Of a DNA stretch of 64,000 bases, positions 7,634 to 16,898 are shown one piece after another. The stretch spans positions 1-64,000 of the forward strand of contig NZ_SMYO01000003.1 in assembly GCF_004358205.1 (NCBI RefSeq), read 5' to 3'. Position 1 is the stretch's first letter. Each line of letters begins with the position of its first letter. The notes beneath the pieces were generated by a model. It saw only the letters and a program-made list of their open reading frames with translations. It was not told the DNA's origin and ran no database searches. A program made the translations under genes and the position numbers. The stretch is from Bacillus salipaludis. GTDB taxonomy: Bacteria > Bacillota > Bacilli > Bacillales_B > DSM-18226.

Positions 7634-8737
7634 TTACTTAATGGTTCCCATTCCGCTAATGGTTACATTTACTTTTACATTTACATCGGCCTTCGAAAAA
7701 ACTTCATCCCATTGATTTTGGACTTTTTTCCACTCTGGATACGTATATGCTCTTGCATATAGACCATAGCCAAAAGGGTCTATTTTAGCTGTTTGCGCTT
7801 TCTTTATTAAATGCTCGAAATCTGTTTTCAGTTTTGTTTGAATACTCTTTTCCAGTTTGGCTGCATCTTTCCTTACATTGAAAGGAAAAAGCATTTCCGT
7901 AATGGCAACTCTCATTTTTATGTTAGTGTCAAAAATATAATGGCCGTCATATCTTACCTTTGTTTTTACCTTGATGCTTTGTGTGCCAAAGCTTAACCAA
8001 TGTTTCTCTTGTCCATTCGGTTCCAACGGGACTGAAAGGGTGAATGGAAAATCCCCTCTTTTTTTGTTCTGCAAGATCCGTAATAATTTGTTTTCGTGTG
8101 GTTTGATCGTTAGCTTGTATAAGCCGTTTTCATCCAGAAGAGCCGTTCCGGTCAACATGATTTTGCTATTTTTTTTCATCTCGGTAATACTTGCCGTCTT
8201 CCCCTTTTCAATCATTTGCTCATGAAATTCTTGAAGAGTTGTTTTTACCGTTACATTTCTTCTGTAGGCGGTATCTACTAAATTTGCTAAATACAGTGGG
8301 AGACGAGGCTTGTCCTTCGGCCTAAAAAAAATTAGGTCCGATACAGGCCCATCTACTGCAACGACTCGTGTGGTTACCGTATTCTTTGGGTCCCGATAGT
8401 AGGGATCGATGTACCTTATCCAGTTTTTTTGTTTTAAAAGCTTTTTCCCGATTAAAATTAATTGAGTTTTACTTCCAGATGTCAATGCCATCACCGTGGT
8501 ATCAAATAGTTCCCTTGAATCTCTAACCGTATAGGCTTTTACAGCGACTTTCTCCTCCTTCATCTGCGCTTCCTTATTAAAGACTGGACTTGTCATGTAC
8601 ACCACTAAATGATTATCCTCATCCAAATCTAAACCAAGGATAAGTGTAAGAGTGACATCCTCCACATTGATTTGGTCCACACATCCGGTCAACATAAAAA
8701 CCGAGAGCAATAAACAACCTAATATTTTTCTTTTCAA
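7634..8737 (-). CDS. Spore germination lipoprotein, Ger(x)C family
   Basis: The C subunit of a germinant receptor: a 367-residue lipoprotein anchored on the outer face of the spore inner membrane. The N-terminus MKRKILGCLLLSVFMLTGC is a signal peptide with lipobox LTGC, so mature protein begins at Cys19. The body shows the family phrases 'LGLDLDEDN', 'VKAYTVRDSRELFDTTV', 'LILIGKKLLK', and the C-terminal 'MRVAITEML' region. It overlaps the upstream B-subunit gene by 4 nt (ATGA), showing a coupled operon in the order A-B-C, as in gerA. Which germinant is recognised cannot be told from sequence. Confidence 0.9.
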   Translation of the reverse strand: MKRKILGCLLLSVFMLTGCVDQINVEDVTLTLILGLDLDEDNHLVVYMTSPVFNKEAQMKEEKVAVKAYTVRDSRELFDTTVMALTSGSKTQLILIGKKLLKQKNWIRYIDPYYRDPKNTVTTRVVAVDGPVSDLIFFRPKDKPRLPLYLANLVDTAYRRNVTVKTTLQEFHEQMIEKGKTASITEMKKNSKIMLTGTALLDENGLYKLTIKPHENKLLRILQNKKRGDFPFTLSVPLEPNGQEKHWLSFGTQSIKVKTKVRYDGHYIFDTNIKMRVAITEMLFPFNVRKDAAKLEKSIQTKLKTDFEHLIKKAQTAKIDPFGYGLYARAYTYPEWKKVQNQWDEVFSKADVNVKVNVTISGMGTIK

Positions 8738-9834
8738 AGGTTTACCCTCCGACGGTACTTTTCATATATCCAGCTATAAGCCCATAAACAAGGAGGAACT
8801 ACATAAGCCAATTGCAGCCCGCCTTTAACAATCATCGTTTGCCATTTTTCAGATTCATTCCAGGTAGGCTGAAACCAAAATACCAAGCCAATAATAATTA
8901 ATAATAAGATGATTACATGTGGGCTATGATCCTGTTTTCCAAGTAATTGACTAGAACAAAATGTTGCAAAGTATATGCATGGCATCCATGCTGTGGAAAC
9001 CACAATCAGATAATGAGCCAATAAAATCATGTCAAACCGCTCCAAAAAGCGAAATTCTATTAATTTAAGTAAATTCAGGACGGGTTGATTAAATTCTAAT
9101 ATCCCATCGGGGCTAAAATAGGCAAAACAGACAATCGTCACAAATAAATAGAACAACATGGTTAAGGTGTTCGCAATGGTAATTCCGAGAACAGCATGTT
9201 GCTTTTTTTGTAAAAAGGGGTACAAGAAGAATGCCACTTCAAATCCTAAAAAGGAAAATGCTGTGGTGGGTACTGCGTATATTACTGGTTTCCACCCTTC
9301 TTTAAGTAATGGAAGAAAGTGGAGCCAATTTCCATCCCTAAGCGGAATCAAGAAAAAAAGTGGAATCCACATCACCATGTAAAATGATAACTCGGAATAT
9401 CTGCCTAAAATGCGAATCCCGTTCCGGGCAACCAAAAAAGTGGGAATCGAGAATAATAGTAATATGATGAAATCGGGGGTTCTAGGCAGAAACCATGCCT
9501 TGATATAAAGGCAGCCGTTTACAAGAATAGTCCCACCATAAAAAGCAAAGTACAACATGTAAACAATGACTACTGCTTTCCCAATAATCTTTCCGAATAA
9601 TCGAATAAGAATCTCATAAAGTGTATCGTTTGGGTATCTTTCCACCGTTTTAATAATAAAGATACTCGCCATTACAGAAAAAAACCATCCAATGAGTAAA
9701 GAAATCCAACCGTCTGTTCCTGCTTTTTCTGCAAGTACACGCGGAAGAGCTAGAACGCCCGTTCCCACCTGCGTTCCATTAATTAGGAAAATATACTGCA
9801 TAAGGGTGATTTCATTATAGGCATATTTTTTCAT
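8734..9834 (-). CDS. Spore germination permease, GerAB/GerKB family
   Basis: B subunit of the germinant receptor, 366 residues with about ten transmembrane helices, a member of the amino-acid/polyamine/organocation superfamily. The start 'ITLMQYIFLINGTQVGTGVLALPRVLAEKAG' is typical of the family, with the glycine-rich unwound helix 1. The B subunit is thought to bind the germinant. It lies 4 bp after the A-subunit stop and overlaps the C-subunit start. A second, unpaired B subunit is encoded at 12514. Confidence 0.92.
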   Translation of the reverse strand: MKKYAYNEITLMQYIFLINGTQVGTGVLALPRVLAEKAGTDGWISLLIGWFFSVMASIFIIKTVERYPNDTLYEILIRLFGKIIGKAVVIVYMLYFAFYGGTILVNGCLYIKAWFLPRTPDFIILLLFSIPTFLVARNGIRILGRYSELSFYMVMWIPLFFLIPLRDGNWLHFLPLLKEGWKPVIYAVPTTAFSFLGFEVAFFLYPFLQKKQHAVLGITIANTLTMLFYLFVTIVCFAYFSPDGILEFNQPVLNLLKLIEFRFLERFDMILLAHYLIVVSTAWMPCIYFATFCSSQLLGKQDHSPHVIILLLIIIGLVFWFQPTWNESEKWQTMIVKGGLQLAYVVPPCLWAYSWIYEKYRRRVNL

Positions 9835-9838
9835 TTTC

Positions 9839-11365
9839 TCACCTTTTAGTGCGATTTTTCCCTTGCCGAATCATTCGATTGGCCCCTGTGCCTTTCGGGC
9901 GTTTTTTCATTACCCATAAAGGAAAACGCATAAAGGCATCCTTCATATCGGTAATTCTAAAAGGAGCTAAAGGACTTCCGTAAGGAGTGCCCAGCGATTC
10001 AAGACTAATTAAATGGCCTACTAAGGTCATCCCTCCGATTACAATCCCAATCACACCAAACAAGGAAGCCGCTAGCATCATTGGAAATCTCAATAGTCGA
10101 ATGGAAGAACTCATATCATAATTGGGGATGTTATAGGAAGCGATGGCTGTAATGGCTACGACTATGATCATAATGTTGCTTACAATCCCTGCCTGAACCG
10201 CCGCTTGACCAATGATAATGCCGCCCACAATTCCAATTGTCTGGCCGATTGGAGTGGGAAGCCTGAGTGCCGCTTCCCTCATTAATTCTAAGGTCACTTC
10301 CATAAGAATCGCTTCCATCACAGGTGAGAGTGGAACTTGTATCCTGGACTCTGCAATCGATAACAAGAGCTTCATCGGGATGACCTCAAAATTAAAGGAG
10401 ATAAACGCAACATAAGTCGCGGGCAAAAATAGAGCAATCATTAACGCAATGAAACGCAATAGTCGGATAAAGGAAGCAACTAACCAACGTGTTCCGTAAT
10501 CATCTATCCCCTGAAAAAAAGACATAAAATTGGTTGGAGCAATTATTACGCTCGGGGAGCGATCCAAAATAATAGCAAATCTCCCTTGAAGAATATGGGA
10601 TACAGCTGAATCAGGTCTCTCAGTTAAGATAAATTGTGGAAAGGGTGAAAATGGATTATCTTCAATGAACTCAATCAGTTCACCGGTATTAATGATGGCG
10701 TCCACATTAATTTTTTGGATCCGTGTTTCTAGTTCTGTTAGCACCTCTTCAGAAGCTACATCACTTAAATATAAAATGGAAACTTTTGATTTCCCCCTAA
10801 TACCGACTGTCATCTCTTTCAATCGTAATTCCTGTTGGGGGATATACCTGCGAATTAATGCAATATTTTGACTCCCGGTTTCAACAAATCCTTGATGGGC
10901 CCCTTTTAGAGAGATTTCATTCTGAGGATCTTTTATTTCTCTTTGCGGCCAACCTTTTGTAGCTAATTGATAGGCTGAGTTTTGACCACCTAATAATAAG
11001 ATGCTTTCTCCTCCTAAAATAGCCTCTTCGATTTGACTATATGTATAAGCGATTTCTATTTCTCCCAATGTGATTGGCAGTTCCTGATTTGGGTCGAAAG
11101 AGCTTTGCATCAGGGGCTTCAGAACGTGATAATGGATCGCATTTTTATCCGTCAATCCTTTTAAGTATACTAAAGCGGCATCTGTCGAATTCCCTGCAAT
11201 TTTAAATCGACGAATGACTAAATCAGGTGCTTGAGAAAATAGCTGGAGAAGTTTTTCTGTATTTTGAGTTAAATCCGCAGAAAGGACATCATCTTGCCTA
11301 TTTTTGTTATTTTGTTTGCCCCCAGAAGAGCCCTTGCCTTTTAAAAACTTCTTAAAATGAAACAT
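9839..11365 (-). CDS. Spore germination protein, GerA family (A subunit)
   Basis: A subunit of the receptor, about 508 residues. A soluble N-terminal region of roughly 290 residues (two subdomains; 'LYLSDVASEEVLTELETRIQKI' and 'GRFAIILDRSPSVIIAPTNFMSFFQ') is followed by about five membrane segments and a short basic tail. 'LLLSIAESRIQVPLSPVMEAILMEVTLELMREAALRLP' is a classic GerAA signature. The ATG at 11365 (MFHFKKFL) is 10 nt after GAGAGG; an ATG nine codons upstream is possible. First gene of the A-B-C operon, presumably expressed late in the forespore. Confidence 0.92.
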   Translation of the reverse strand: MFHFKKFLKGKGSSGGKQNNKNRQDDVLSADLTQNTEKLLQLFSQAPDLVIRRFKIAGNSTDAALVYLKGLTDKNAIHYHVLKPLMQSSFDPNQELPITLGEIEIAYTYSQIEEAILGGESILLLGGQNSAYQLATKGWPQREIKDPQNEISLKGAHQGFVETGSQNIALIRRYIPQQELRLKEMTVGIRGKSKVSILYLSDVASEEVLTELETRIQKINVDAIINTGELIEFIEDNPFSPFPQFILTERPDSAVSHILQGRFAIILDRSPSVIIAPTNFMSFFQGIDDYGTRWLVASFIRLLRFIALMIALFLPATYVAFISFNFEVIPMKLLLSIAESRIQVPLSPVMEAILMEVTLELMREAALRLPTPIGQTIGIVGGIIIGQAAVQAGIVSNIMIIVVAITAIASYNIPNYDMSSSIRLLRFPMMLAASLFGVIGIVIGGMTLVGHLISLESLGTPYGSPLAPFRITDMKDAFMRFPLWVMKKRPKGTGANRMIRQGKNRTKR

Positions 11366-11507
11366 CCTCTCCGTCCCTCTCAGCTTTTGCATTAAGATTA
11401 TGTTTTTAATATGCTTTCTTAAAGGAAAAATATTCTATTCACTTTCCTATTCATTATTGCTGTGGTTTGGACTGTAAAGCTAACTGTTTTTACACTTGAC
11501 ATAAAAA

Positions 11508-11525
11508 ACTGCTCATAGGAGCAGT
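11508..11525 (-). terminator. Terminator after the repeat-containing protein gene
   Basis: ACTGCTC/GAGCAGT 7-bp stem with 4-nt loop and an A run before it (11503-11507), which is the U tract on the minus strand. Confidence 0.75.
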
Positions 11526-11536
11526 TTATTAAAAAG

Positions 11537-12133
11537 TCACTCTTCTATTTGATCGCTATTTTCTCCTGAGTTGTCTGCCGAACCTGATTCATCTCCTCCG
11601 ACAGCATGTTGCTGTTTGGTGTTGGAACTTTCTATAGCAGCGTTCGTTCCTGCTGCACTGTCATCTCCACTACCACTTGCTACCTGAGTAGCACTTGCTT
11701 GTTCAGTACTTGTTGTATTGACCTGATTATTTATGACAATCACAATTTCTTCTTCAGAGTGCTCTTTATTCTTTTTATGTGGTTCAATCTGTTTCCCGCC
11801 CATACCTGAATTGCTAGCTTGTCCCATAGCGCCAACACTTTGTTGCTGCTCAGTATTCGACGAATCAATTGCAGCATTATTCCCGGCTGCACTGTTTCGT
11901 CCAGCACCACTGGCAATTTGTGTAGTATTAGGAGCGCTTGTAAACTGGTTGTTAATGACGATTACAATTCTTCGTGAATCGGCTAGTGGACCCACATTAA
12001 CATCTTGTTCATTTATTCGAATCTTGATGGTCTGATTAAGATTATTTCCATCACTGCTAGTTTCCCTGCTTATCTGATTAGACTTATTTTTATTTCTATT
12101 ATTATCATTATAATAATTTTTGAGGCTCCCCAT
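11537..12133 (-). CDS. Ser/Asn/Gln-rich protein with two IVIVINNQ repeats, possibly spore-associated
   Basis: A 198-residue hydrophilic protein not recognised as a named family. It begins MGSLKNYYNDNNRNKN. Two long repeats follow, at about residues 55-101 and 129-179: each opens with IVIVINNQ (a beta-strand-like stretch) and continues through 'TQIASGAGRNSAAGNNAAI' or 'TQVASGSGDDSAAGTNAAI', then 'SSNTxQQxxVG'. The spacing of small residues resembles surface or coat proteins. Start at 12133 is fixed by GGGGGTGAGGAT; a longer frame lacks a ribosome site. It sits upstream of the germination operon on the same strand but has its own terminator. A spore-surface role is inference only. Confidence 0.65.
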   Translation of the reverse strand: MGSLKNYYNDNNRNKNKSNQISRETSSDGNNLNQTIKIRINEQDVNVGPLADSRRIVIVINNQFTSAPNTTQIASGAGRNSAAGNNAAIDSSNTEQQQSVGAMGQASNSGMGGKQIEPHKKNKEHSEEEIVIVINNQVNTTSTEQASATQVASGSGDDSAAGTNAAIESSNTKQQHAVGGDESGSADNSGENSDQIEE

Positions 12134-12513
12134 ATCCTCACCCCCTTCCATTACTACTACTAATAAATGACTCGTTCGTAATAATGGCTTGGACAAAAAA
12201 CACTTTTAAAAAAATATGTCACACTTAGTGAGAGTTTTTGGACAAAAGCGACTTGAATAATTTGGTGAATATTTGACACCCTACCAATATTAGGGAAAAT
12301 ATTTGGAGATGTCTTCAAATTAGGACAAAAAAGGTGCAAGATGAGGGGAGTATGTTATTCCTATCGATATGATTAATATTGCTGTGTTAAAAAATTGATC
12401 AACTGGTTGAAAAGAAACTCAGCGGGAGTCCAAGAAGCCAATTATTAGAATAAAGAAGAAAAAGTGCTTTGGAGAAGTACAAAATAACCCAAGGCAAAGG
12501 GGAAATGTAGTAT
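12134..12513. other. Divergent intergenic region before the orphan germination permease
   Basis: No gene seen. It separates the minus-strand repeat protein from the plus-strand permease and must carry both promoters. TGAATA-like hexamers (12259-12276 area), of the kind used by the forespore sigma factor G, are present, but none has a convincing -10 at the right distance. Confidence 0.4.
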
Positions 12514-13626
12514 ATGGATAGGGTTAAAATAAGCGCATCCCAGCTTTTCGTTCTAGTATTTTTATTTGAAATGGGTAGTTCAATCCTCTTTGGTCTAGGA
12601 GCAAATGCAAAACAGGATGCATGGATTACCATTTTATTAGGGTTAGCAGGCGGTTTGATCGTCTTCTTTATACACTATCGTTTGTTTCTTTTTTATCCAG
12701 AATTAATTCTAACCAGCTCTATACAAAAAATTGCCGGAAAATGGCTTGGCCGGATTATCGCCTTATTCTATATCAGCTATTTTATTTATACTGCTTCAGT
12801 CGTATTACGAGATTTTGGGGAACTCTTGGTAACGACTGTTTATACAAGTACGCCGTTATTTATCATTAATTCATTGATGATTCTGACCATCCTCTATGGC
12901 ATACATAAAGGCTTAGAGGTAATCGCAAGAGTGGGACAGATTTATTTTGGCATTATTTATTTAATGGCCATATTTGGATTTCTGTTAATTATTTTTTCCG
13001 GGTTAATCCATTTTGAATTTCTAAAGCCCATCCTTGAAAATGGATGGAAACCCATATTTAAAGAGTTTCTCCCTGGCACACTTACATTCCCTTTTGGAGA
13101 AATAGTTACTTTCACGATGATATACCCATTTGTGAAGGAACGAAAGAAAATAAAATTTGTTTGCATTGGCGGGATGATTTTAAGCGGGATTAATATTACC
13201 ATTACCGTAATTATTTCGATTTCAACCATTGGGCCAGAATTGTATAGCCGCTCAAACTTCCCATTGTTAACAACCGTTGCAAGAATTCAACTGGCAAATT
13301 TTATCGAGCGGCTGGATGTTCTTTTTTTGCTCTACCTGATCATTAGCGGTTTCTTTAAAATATCATTGTACTTTTATGCAGCAGTTGAGGGTACAGCAGA
13401 TCTATTTCAGTTTAAAAAAAAGGAAAAATTGTCGTTTCCAATTGGAATGATTGTTTTATTTGCATCCATAACCACGGCATCGACGTATGCTGAATTTATC
13501 AAAGAAAATATTGTAATTTTTCCATACTTTTTAAGTTTGCCTTTTCAAATTATCATTCCAAGCCTCTTACTGCTTATCGCATTCTTTCGTAATAGGAAGA
13601 AAAAACCTGATACAAATATAAATTGA
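12514..13626 (+). CDS. Orphan spore germination permease, GerAB family
   Basis: A 370-residue polytopic protein with about ten membrane helices. It has GerAB family features: 'ISASQLFVLVFLFEMGSSILFGLGANAKQDAWITILLG' at the N-terminus and the 'FLKPILENGWKPIFKEFLPGTLTFPFGEIVTFTMIYPF' loop in the middle. Unlike usual receptors it has no adjacent A or C subunit; the three-gene operon on the other strand has its own B subunit. Orphan B subunits occur in Bacillus and may swap into a receptor or be relics. The frame is intact and ends just before a strong terminator. Confidence 0.9.
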   Translation: MDRVKISASQLFVLVFLFEMGSSILFGLGANAKQDAWITILLGLAGGLIVFFIHYRLFLFYPELILTSSIQKIAGKWLGRIIALFYISYFIYTASVVLRDFGELLVTTVYTSTPLFIINSLMILTILYGIHKGLEVIARVGQIYFGIIYLMAIFGFLLIIFSGLIHFEFLKPILENGWKPIFKEFLPGTLTFPFGEIVTFTMIYPFVKERKKIKFVCIGGMILSGINITITVIISISTIGPELYSRSNFPLLTTVARIQLANFIERLDVLFLLYLIISGFFKISLYFYAAVEGTADLFQFKKKEKLSFPIGMIVLFASITTASTYAEFIKENIVIFPYFLSLPFQIIIPSLLLLIAFFRNRKKKPDTNIN

Positions 13627-13660
13627 AAAAACAGCCATTTATATTGCTAATGGCTGTTTT
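13627..13660 (+). terminator. Terminator after the orphan germination permease
   Basis: AAAACAGCCATT/AATGGCTGTTTT, a perfect 12-bp stem with a 10-nt loop. A and T tracts make it usable in both directions, so it may also serve the acetyltransferase side. Confidence 0.8.
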
Positions 13661-13784
13661 GTATAAGAAATTGGATTTTGTGTTTCTAGTCATTGCACTA
13701 GTTTCTTTTTGTAGAGCTTGAATATCTTCGCATTCCTTGTTAATAGAATACTCATTCTCTGAGTTCAAGTGGCAGCTCACCTGT

Positions 13785-14312
13785 TTACATAATATTTTTA
13801 TAATAAATTATAGTAGCATCTAATTGTCCGTTTTCCGACCTTGCGTAGTTAGGAATCCTGCCGCCTTGAATAAATCCTAATGAGGAATAAAGTAAATTAG
13901 AAGGATCCCCTTCCCTAGTATCAAGAACTAATAAGGTTCTCCCCATCTTTATAGCTGTTTCCTGTGCTTTTTCCATTAATAAACGGCCAATTCCTTTCCT
14001 CCGATAATTTGGGTGCGTCATTAATTTGGCAATTTCTGCTCTATGTCCGCCATTCTGCTTTTGGCACAGATGCAATTGTACGGTTCCAGCTATTTCATTG
14101 TTCATCTTCGCTAAAAATAAAATCACGCCGGGATTTAATACATTTTCCCAATACTGGTTTGCATCTGAACGATTCAATGGAGGTAAAAAGCCAATTGATG
14201 CTCCATCTTCAACGACCTGTATGAGAAGTGAAGAAAGTTCATTTACATGTTCCTCAATGGAGATACAATTTTCTATTTTTATGGTATTTGCTGTTTTTGA
14301 TCTATTTTCCAT
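13785..14312 (-). CDS. GNAT family N-acetyltransferase
   Basis: A 175-residue acetyl-CoA-dependent acetyltransferase. The acetyl-CoA pocket motif is 'AKLMTHPNYRRKGIGRLLMEKAQE' (R/Q-x-x-G-x-G/A here RRKGIG) near residues 110-125, followed by 'LLVLDTREGDPSNLLYSSLGFIQGG'. The C-terminal pattern resembles acetyltransferases that act on small molecules such as aminoglycosides or amino acids. The ATG at 14312 is preceded by GGAGG at 8 nt; a TTG five codons earlier overlaps that site and is rejected. Confidence 0.85.
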   Translation of the reverse strand: MENRSKTANTIKIENCISIEEHVNELSSLLIQVVEDGASIGFLPPLNRSDANQYWENVLNPGVILFLAKMNNEIAGTVQLHLCQKQNGGHRAEIAKLMTHPNYRRKGIGRLLMEKAQETAIKMGRTLLVLDTREGDPSNLLYSSLGFIQGGRIPNYARSENGQLDATIIYYKNIM

Positions 14313-14583
14313 ATAAACAACCTCCAAATTTCGTAAAATATGATTTTACTTTACTAAAAATACTTATTCTGTAAAAGTCTTATGTAAGAAAATCTTACCA
14401 TGTATATTCGTTGCTGAAGATAAATGAATTAACACATTCACCCTAATCATAGATTGTTTATCCTAATCTATTAAGCATTTTTTTCATAGATAAAAGCACA
14501 ATTGTAATAAAAAAGGGTACACACCTAAAGCATGTCTTATCCGTGATACATATAAATACAGTACAACATCACAAGAGGGACAG

Positions 14584-14712
14584 ATGGAAGGGGGGGACAA
14601 GCGCTTACTGACGTTCGAGGAGGTAAGGAAGTATTATGAACCATTATTAAATTTAGTTAGTAAGAAAGGAGAAATAATATGCTTCAACCAATGGCTTGGA
14701 TCACCATTTTAG
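14584..14712 (+). CDS. Small ORF resembling the N-terminus of a sigma factor, probably a remnant
   Basis: ATG at 14584 behind AAGAGGGACAG opens a 42-codon frame reading MEGGDKRLLTFEEVRKYYEP and ending LLNLVSKKGEIICFNQWLGSPF. The 'LLTFEEVRKYYEPLL' stretch looks like the first helix of sigma-70 family factors of the SigO/YvrI kind. The frame runs 34 bp into the permease gene, which has its own ribosome site inside it. Either this is a sigma-factor gene cut off by a deletion, or it is a short leader peptide translated ahead of the permease. No family assignment is secure. Confidence 0.35.
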   Translation: MEGGDKRLLTFEEVRKYYEPLLNLVSKKGEIICFNQWLGSPF

Positions 14713-16040
14713 CTTTTTTGGGTACCCTGGTATTTATTCTATGGAGACCCAAAGGGCTGAATGAAGCCATACCTGCTGCAATTGGTGCATTGATTGTATT
14801 CCTTAGTGGCAGTGTTTCATTTTCGGACTTAGGTGTCATCACGGAAACCATTAGTGGTGCAGCGATTACCATCATGGCAACCATTGTCATGGCGATTGTC
14901 TTAGAAAGCTTTGGATTTTTTAACTGGGTTGCAGATAAGTTAGCTGAAATATCCAAGGGGTCAGGGGTACGATTATTTTGGTATGTCAACCTGCTATGTT
15001 TTCTGATGACCCTCTTTTTCAATAACGATGGAAGTATTTTAATCACCACACCGATTTTAGTCATGCTATTGAACAATATGGGATTAAAGAACCATCAAAA
15101 AATTCCTTATTTACTTTCTGGAGGCTTAATTGCGACAGCTTCTAGTGCACCAATTGGTGTAAGTAATATTGTGAATTTGATTGCACTAAAAATCGTGCAT
15201 ATGACGTTGTGGCTTCATACAGCGATGATGTTTGTACCGGCTACACTTGGTTTACTACTCTTAGTCGGGCTCCTCTTCGTTTATTTTCGCAAAATCTTAC
15301 CAAAGACCATTCCTACTAGTGTATCGGGTCTACACAATCTTTCTGATCATGCAAAGAAACTGGGACCTAAATTTGCTTCGGAGAAGAAAAGGACAAGATT
15401 TATGCTATATGTCCTGCTATTCGTATTTGCTGTACGTGTCAGCCTCTTTGTTGCATCCTTTTTCGCCATTCCTGTTTCCCTTGTAGCTGTTCTTGGATCG
15501 CTTGTTCTCCTAGGTTGGCGCTGGGCCTATCTAAAGGTTTCACCAGGCGATATGTTGAAAAAAACACCGTGGTATATCCTTATTTTTGCATTTTGTATGT
15601 ATACCATCATTTATGGTCTAAACAACATTGGTTTAACAGACTGGTTGATCGGATTCATGCGTCCTTTGGTTTCTGGTAGCCTGCTCCATGCGAGTGTCTT
15701 GATGGGGACACTTTTAACGTTACTGTCGAACCTGTTTAATAACCACCCAGCGTTAATGGTGGGGACCCTTACCTTAACTCATATGAACCTGGATCTACTC
15801 TCCTTAAAAATTGCTTATTTAGCAAACATTGTTGGCAGTGATATGGGCTCGTTACTACTACCAATGGGGACGCTCGCTACGCTCATGTGGATGCATATTT
15901 TAAGGCGTGGAAAAGTAATGATTACCTGGTGGCAATATATGAAAGTAACATTCGTCGTGATTCCACCAACTGTATTGTTCACATTAGTGATTTTATATTA
16001 TTGGGTTTCTTATTTTTTTGGAGGAGTCCTTCAAAGATAA
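14679..16040 (+). CDS. ArsB/NhaD superfamily anion permease (YwrK-like)
   Basis: A 453-residue protein with about eleven to twelve membrane helices. Features of the ArsB/NhaD ion-transporter superfamily are visible: 'FFNNDGSILITTPILVMLLNNMG' (first re-entrant region, residues 110-135) and 'NLFNNHPALMVGTLTLTHM' in the second half, then 'ANIVGSDMGSLLLPMGTLATLMWMHIL'. The paired N-N-D/N-N-H segments are the inverted-repeat core. It resembles Bacillus subtilis YwrK, annotated as a putative anion (arsenite-like) transporter. It is not next to arsR or arsC; the arsenic operon is 16 kb away, so arsenite export is only possible. A ywrJ-like gene follows by 34 bp. Confidence 0.8.
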   Translation: MLQPMAWITILAFLGTLVFILWRPKGLNEAIPAAIGALIVFLSGSVSFSDLGVITETISGAAITIMATIVMAIVLESFGFFNWVADKLAEISKGSGVRLFWYVNLLCFLMTLFFNNDGSILITTPILVMLLNNMGLKNHQKIPYLLSGGLIATASSAPIGVSNIVNLIALKIVHMTLWLHTAMMFVPATLGLLLLVGLLFVYFRKILPKTIPTSVSGLHNLSDHAKKLGPKFASEKKRTRFMLYVLLFVFAVRVSLFVASFFAIPVSLVAVLGSLVLLGWRWAYLKVSPGDMLKKTPWYILIFAFCMYTIIYGLNNIGLTDWLIGFMRPLVSGSLLHASVLMGTLLTLLSNLFNNHPALMVGTLTLTHMNLDLLSLKIAYLANIVGSDMGSLLLPMGTLATLMWMHILRRGKVMITWWQYMKVTFVVIPPTVLFTLVILYYWVSYFFGGVLQR

Positions 16041-16074
16041 ACTTATTTAAAAAGGAGAATAAAGGTGAATTAAC

Positions 16075-16743
16075 ATGCTTTTAGATTTCATTGAAAAAAA
16101 TGTTGAGGTGGAGATAACAGGAGGAATTTTTCACAGAGGAATCTTAATTGATTCCGGATTAGACATCCTTGTTTTGTATCATGAATGTACCCACACCTTT
16201 CTCTACATTCCATACGTTCAAATACAAAGAGTAAAAGAAATCAATTTTATCGAGGAAGATCTCTCTTGCGAACCTCATTTAGAAAAACCCATTGATACAG
16301 AGGTAATTTCCTATCGCCAAATATTGAAGAACGCTAAAGGATTATACGTTAAGGCATATGTTTCAGGGGACAAAACCATAAATGGCTATATAACCAGCAT
16401 CATGAATGACTACGTTGTTTTTCACTCACCAGCCTATAAAACAATGTTCATCTCGATGAACCATTTAAAATGGCTCATTCCTTATCCGCCAGGTACAACT
16501 CCCTATAAGCTGGACAAAAAAAATCAACTCCTTATCCCCATATCAAGCCCCTTTGCTAGAAGTTTTGATGTCCAGTTGAAAAAGTTAGAAAATCGACTAG
16601 TTATTCTGGATAATGGTGACCACCCCGAAAAAGTAGGCTTGCTCGAAAAGGTACAGGATAATCAAGCAACCTTGTTAACAGATGAAGGTGAAACAGTGGT
16701 CTGGAATTTAGAGCATATAAAAACCATTCAGGTATCTCATTAA
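16075..16743 (+). CDS. YwrJ/CotB-like protein with repeated Sm-like segments
   Basis: A 222-residue protein of three related segments beginning near residues 1, 85 and 160. Each has a short beta-rich pattern: 'KNVEVEITGGIFHRGILIDSGLDILVLY', 'LYVKAYVSGDKTINGYITSIMNDYVVFH', and 'VQLKKLENRLVILDNG...VGLLEKVQDNQATLL'. This is the layout of the CotB/YwrJ group of Bacillus spore-coat-associated proteins. In Bacillus subtilis ywrJ and ywrK are also near each other and near cotB, so the permease-YwrJ pair is a conserved neighbourhood. Start ATG 16075 follows AAAGGAG/AAAGGTG. A coat location is inferred. Confidence 0.65.
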   Translation: MLLDFIEKNVEVEITGGIFHRGILIDSGLDILVLYHECTHTFLYIPYVQIQRVKEINFIEEDLSCEPHLEKPIDTEVISYRQILKNAKGLYVKAYVSGDKTINGYITSIMNDYVVFHSPAYKTMFISMNHLKWLIPYPPGTTPYKLDKKNQLLIPISSPFARSFDVQLKKLENRLVILDNGDHPEKVGLLEKVQDNQATLLTDEGETVVWNLEHIKTIQVSH

Positions 16744-16898
16744 ATCGGACTATTGAAACGGGAACAACATCCTTTATTTAAATCTAACTAAATTGGTAGG
16801 TGTTTAAATGGGAAATATCAAAAAAACATCAAAAGAAAAATCCACCCATTGTTTAGCGACGAGGATGGATTAATCATACACTTCTAGACTTATTATTT

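Noticed and set aside
11366..11460. Sigma-G promoter before the germination operon
   Set aside because: TGAATA hexamers and a CATATTA box are present, but the spacing (22 bp) does not fit the usual 17-18 bp.
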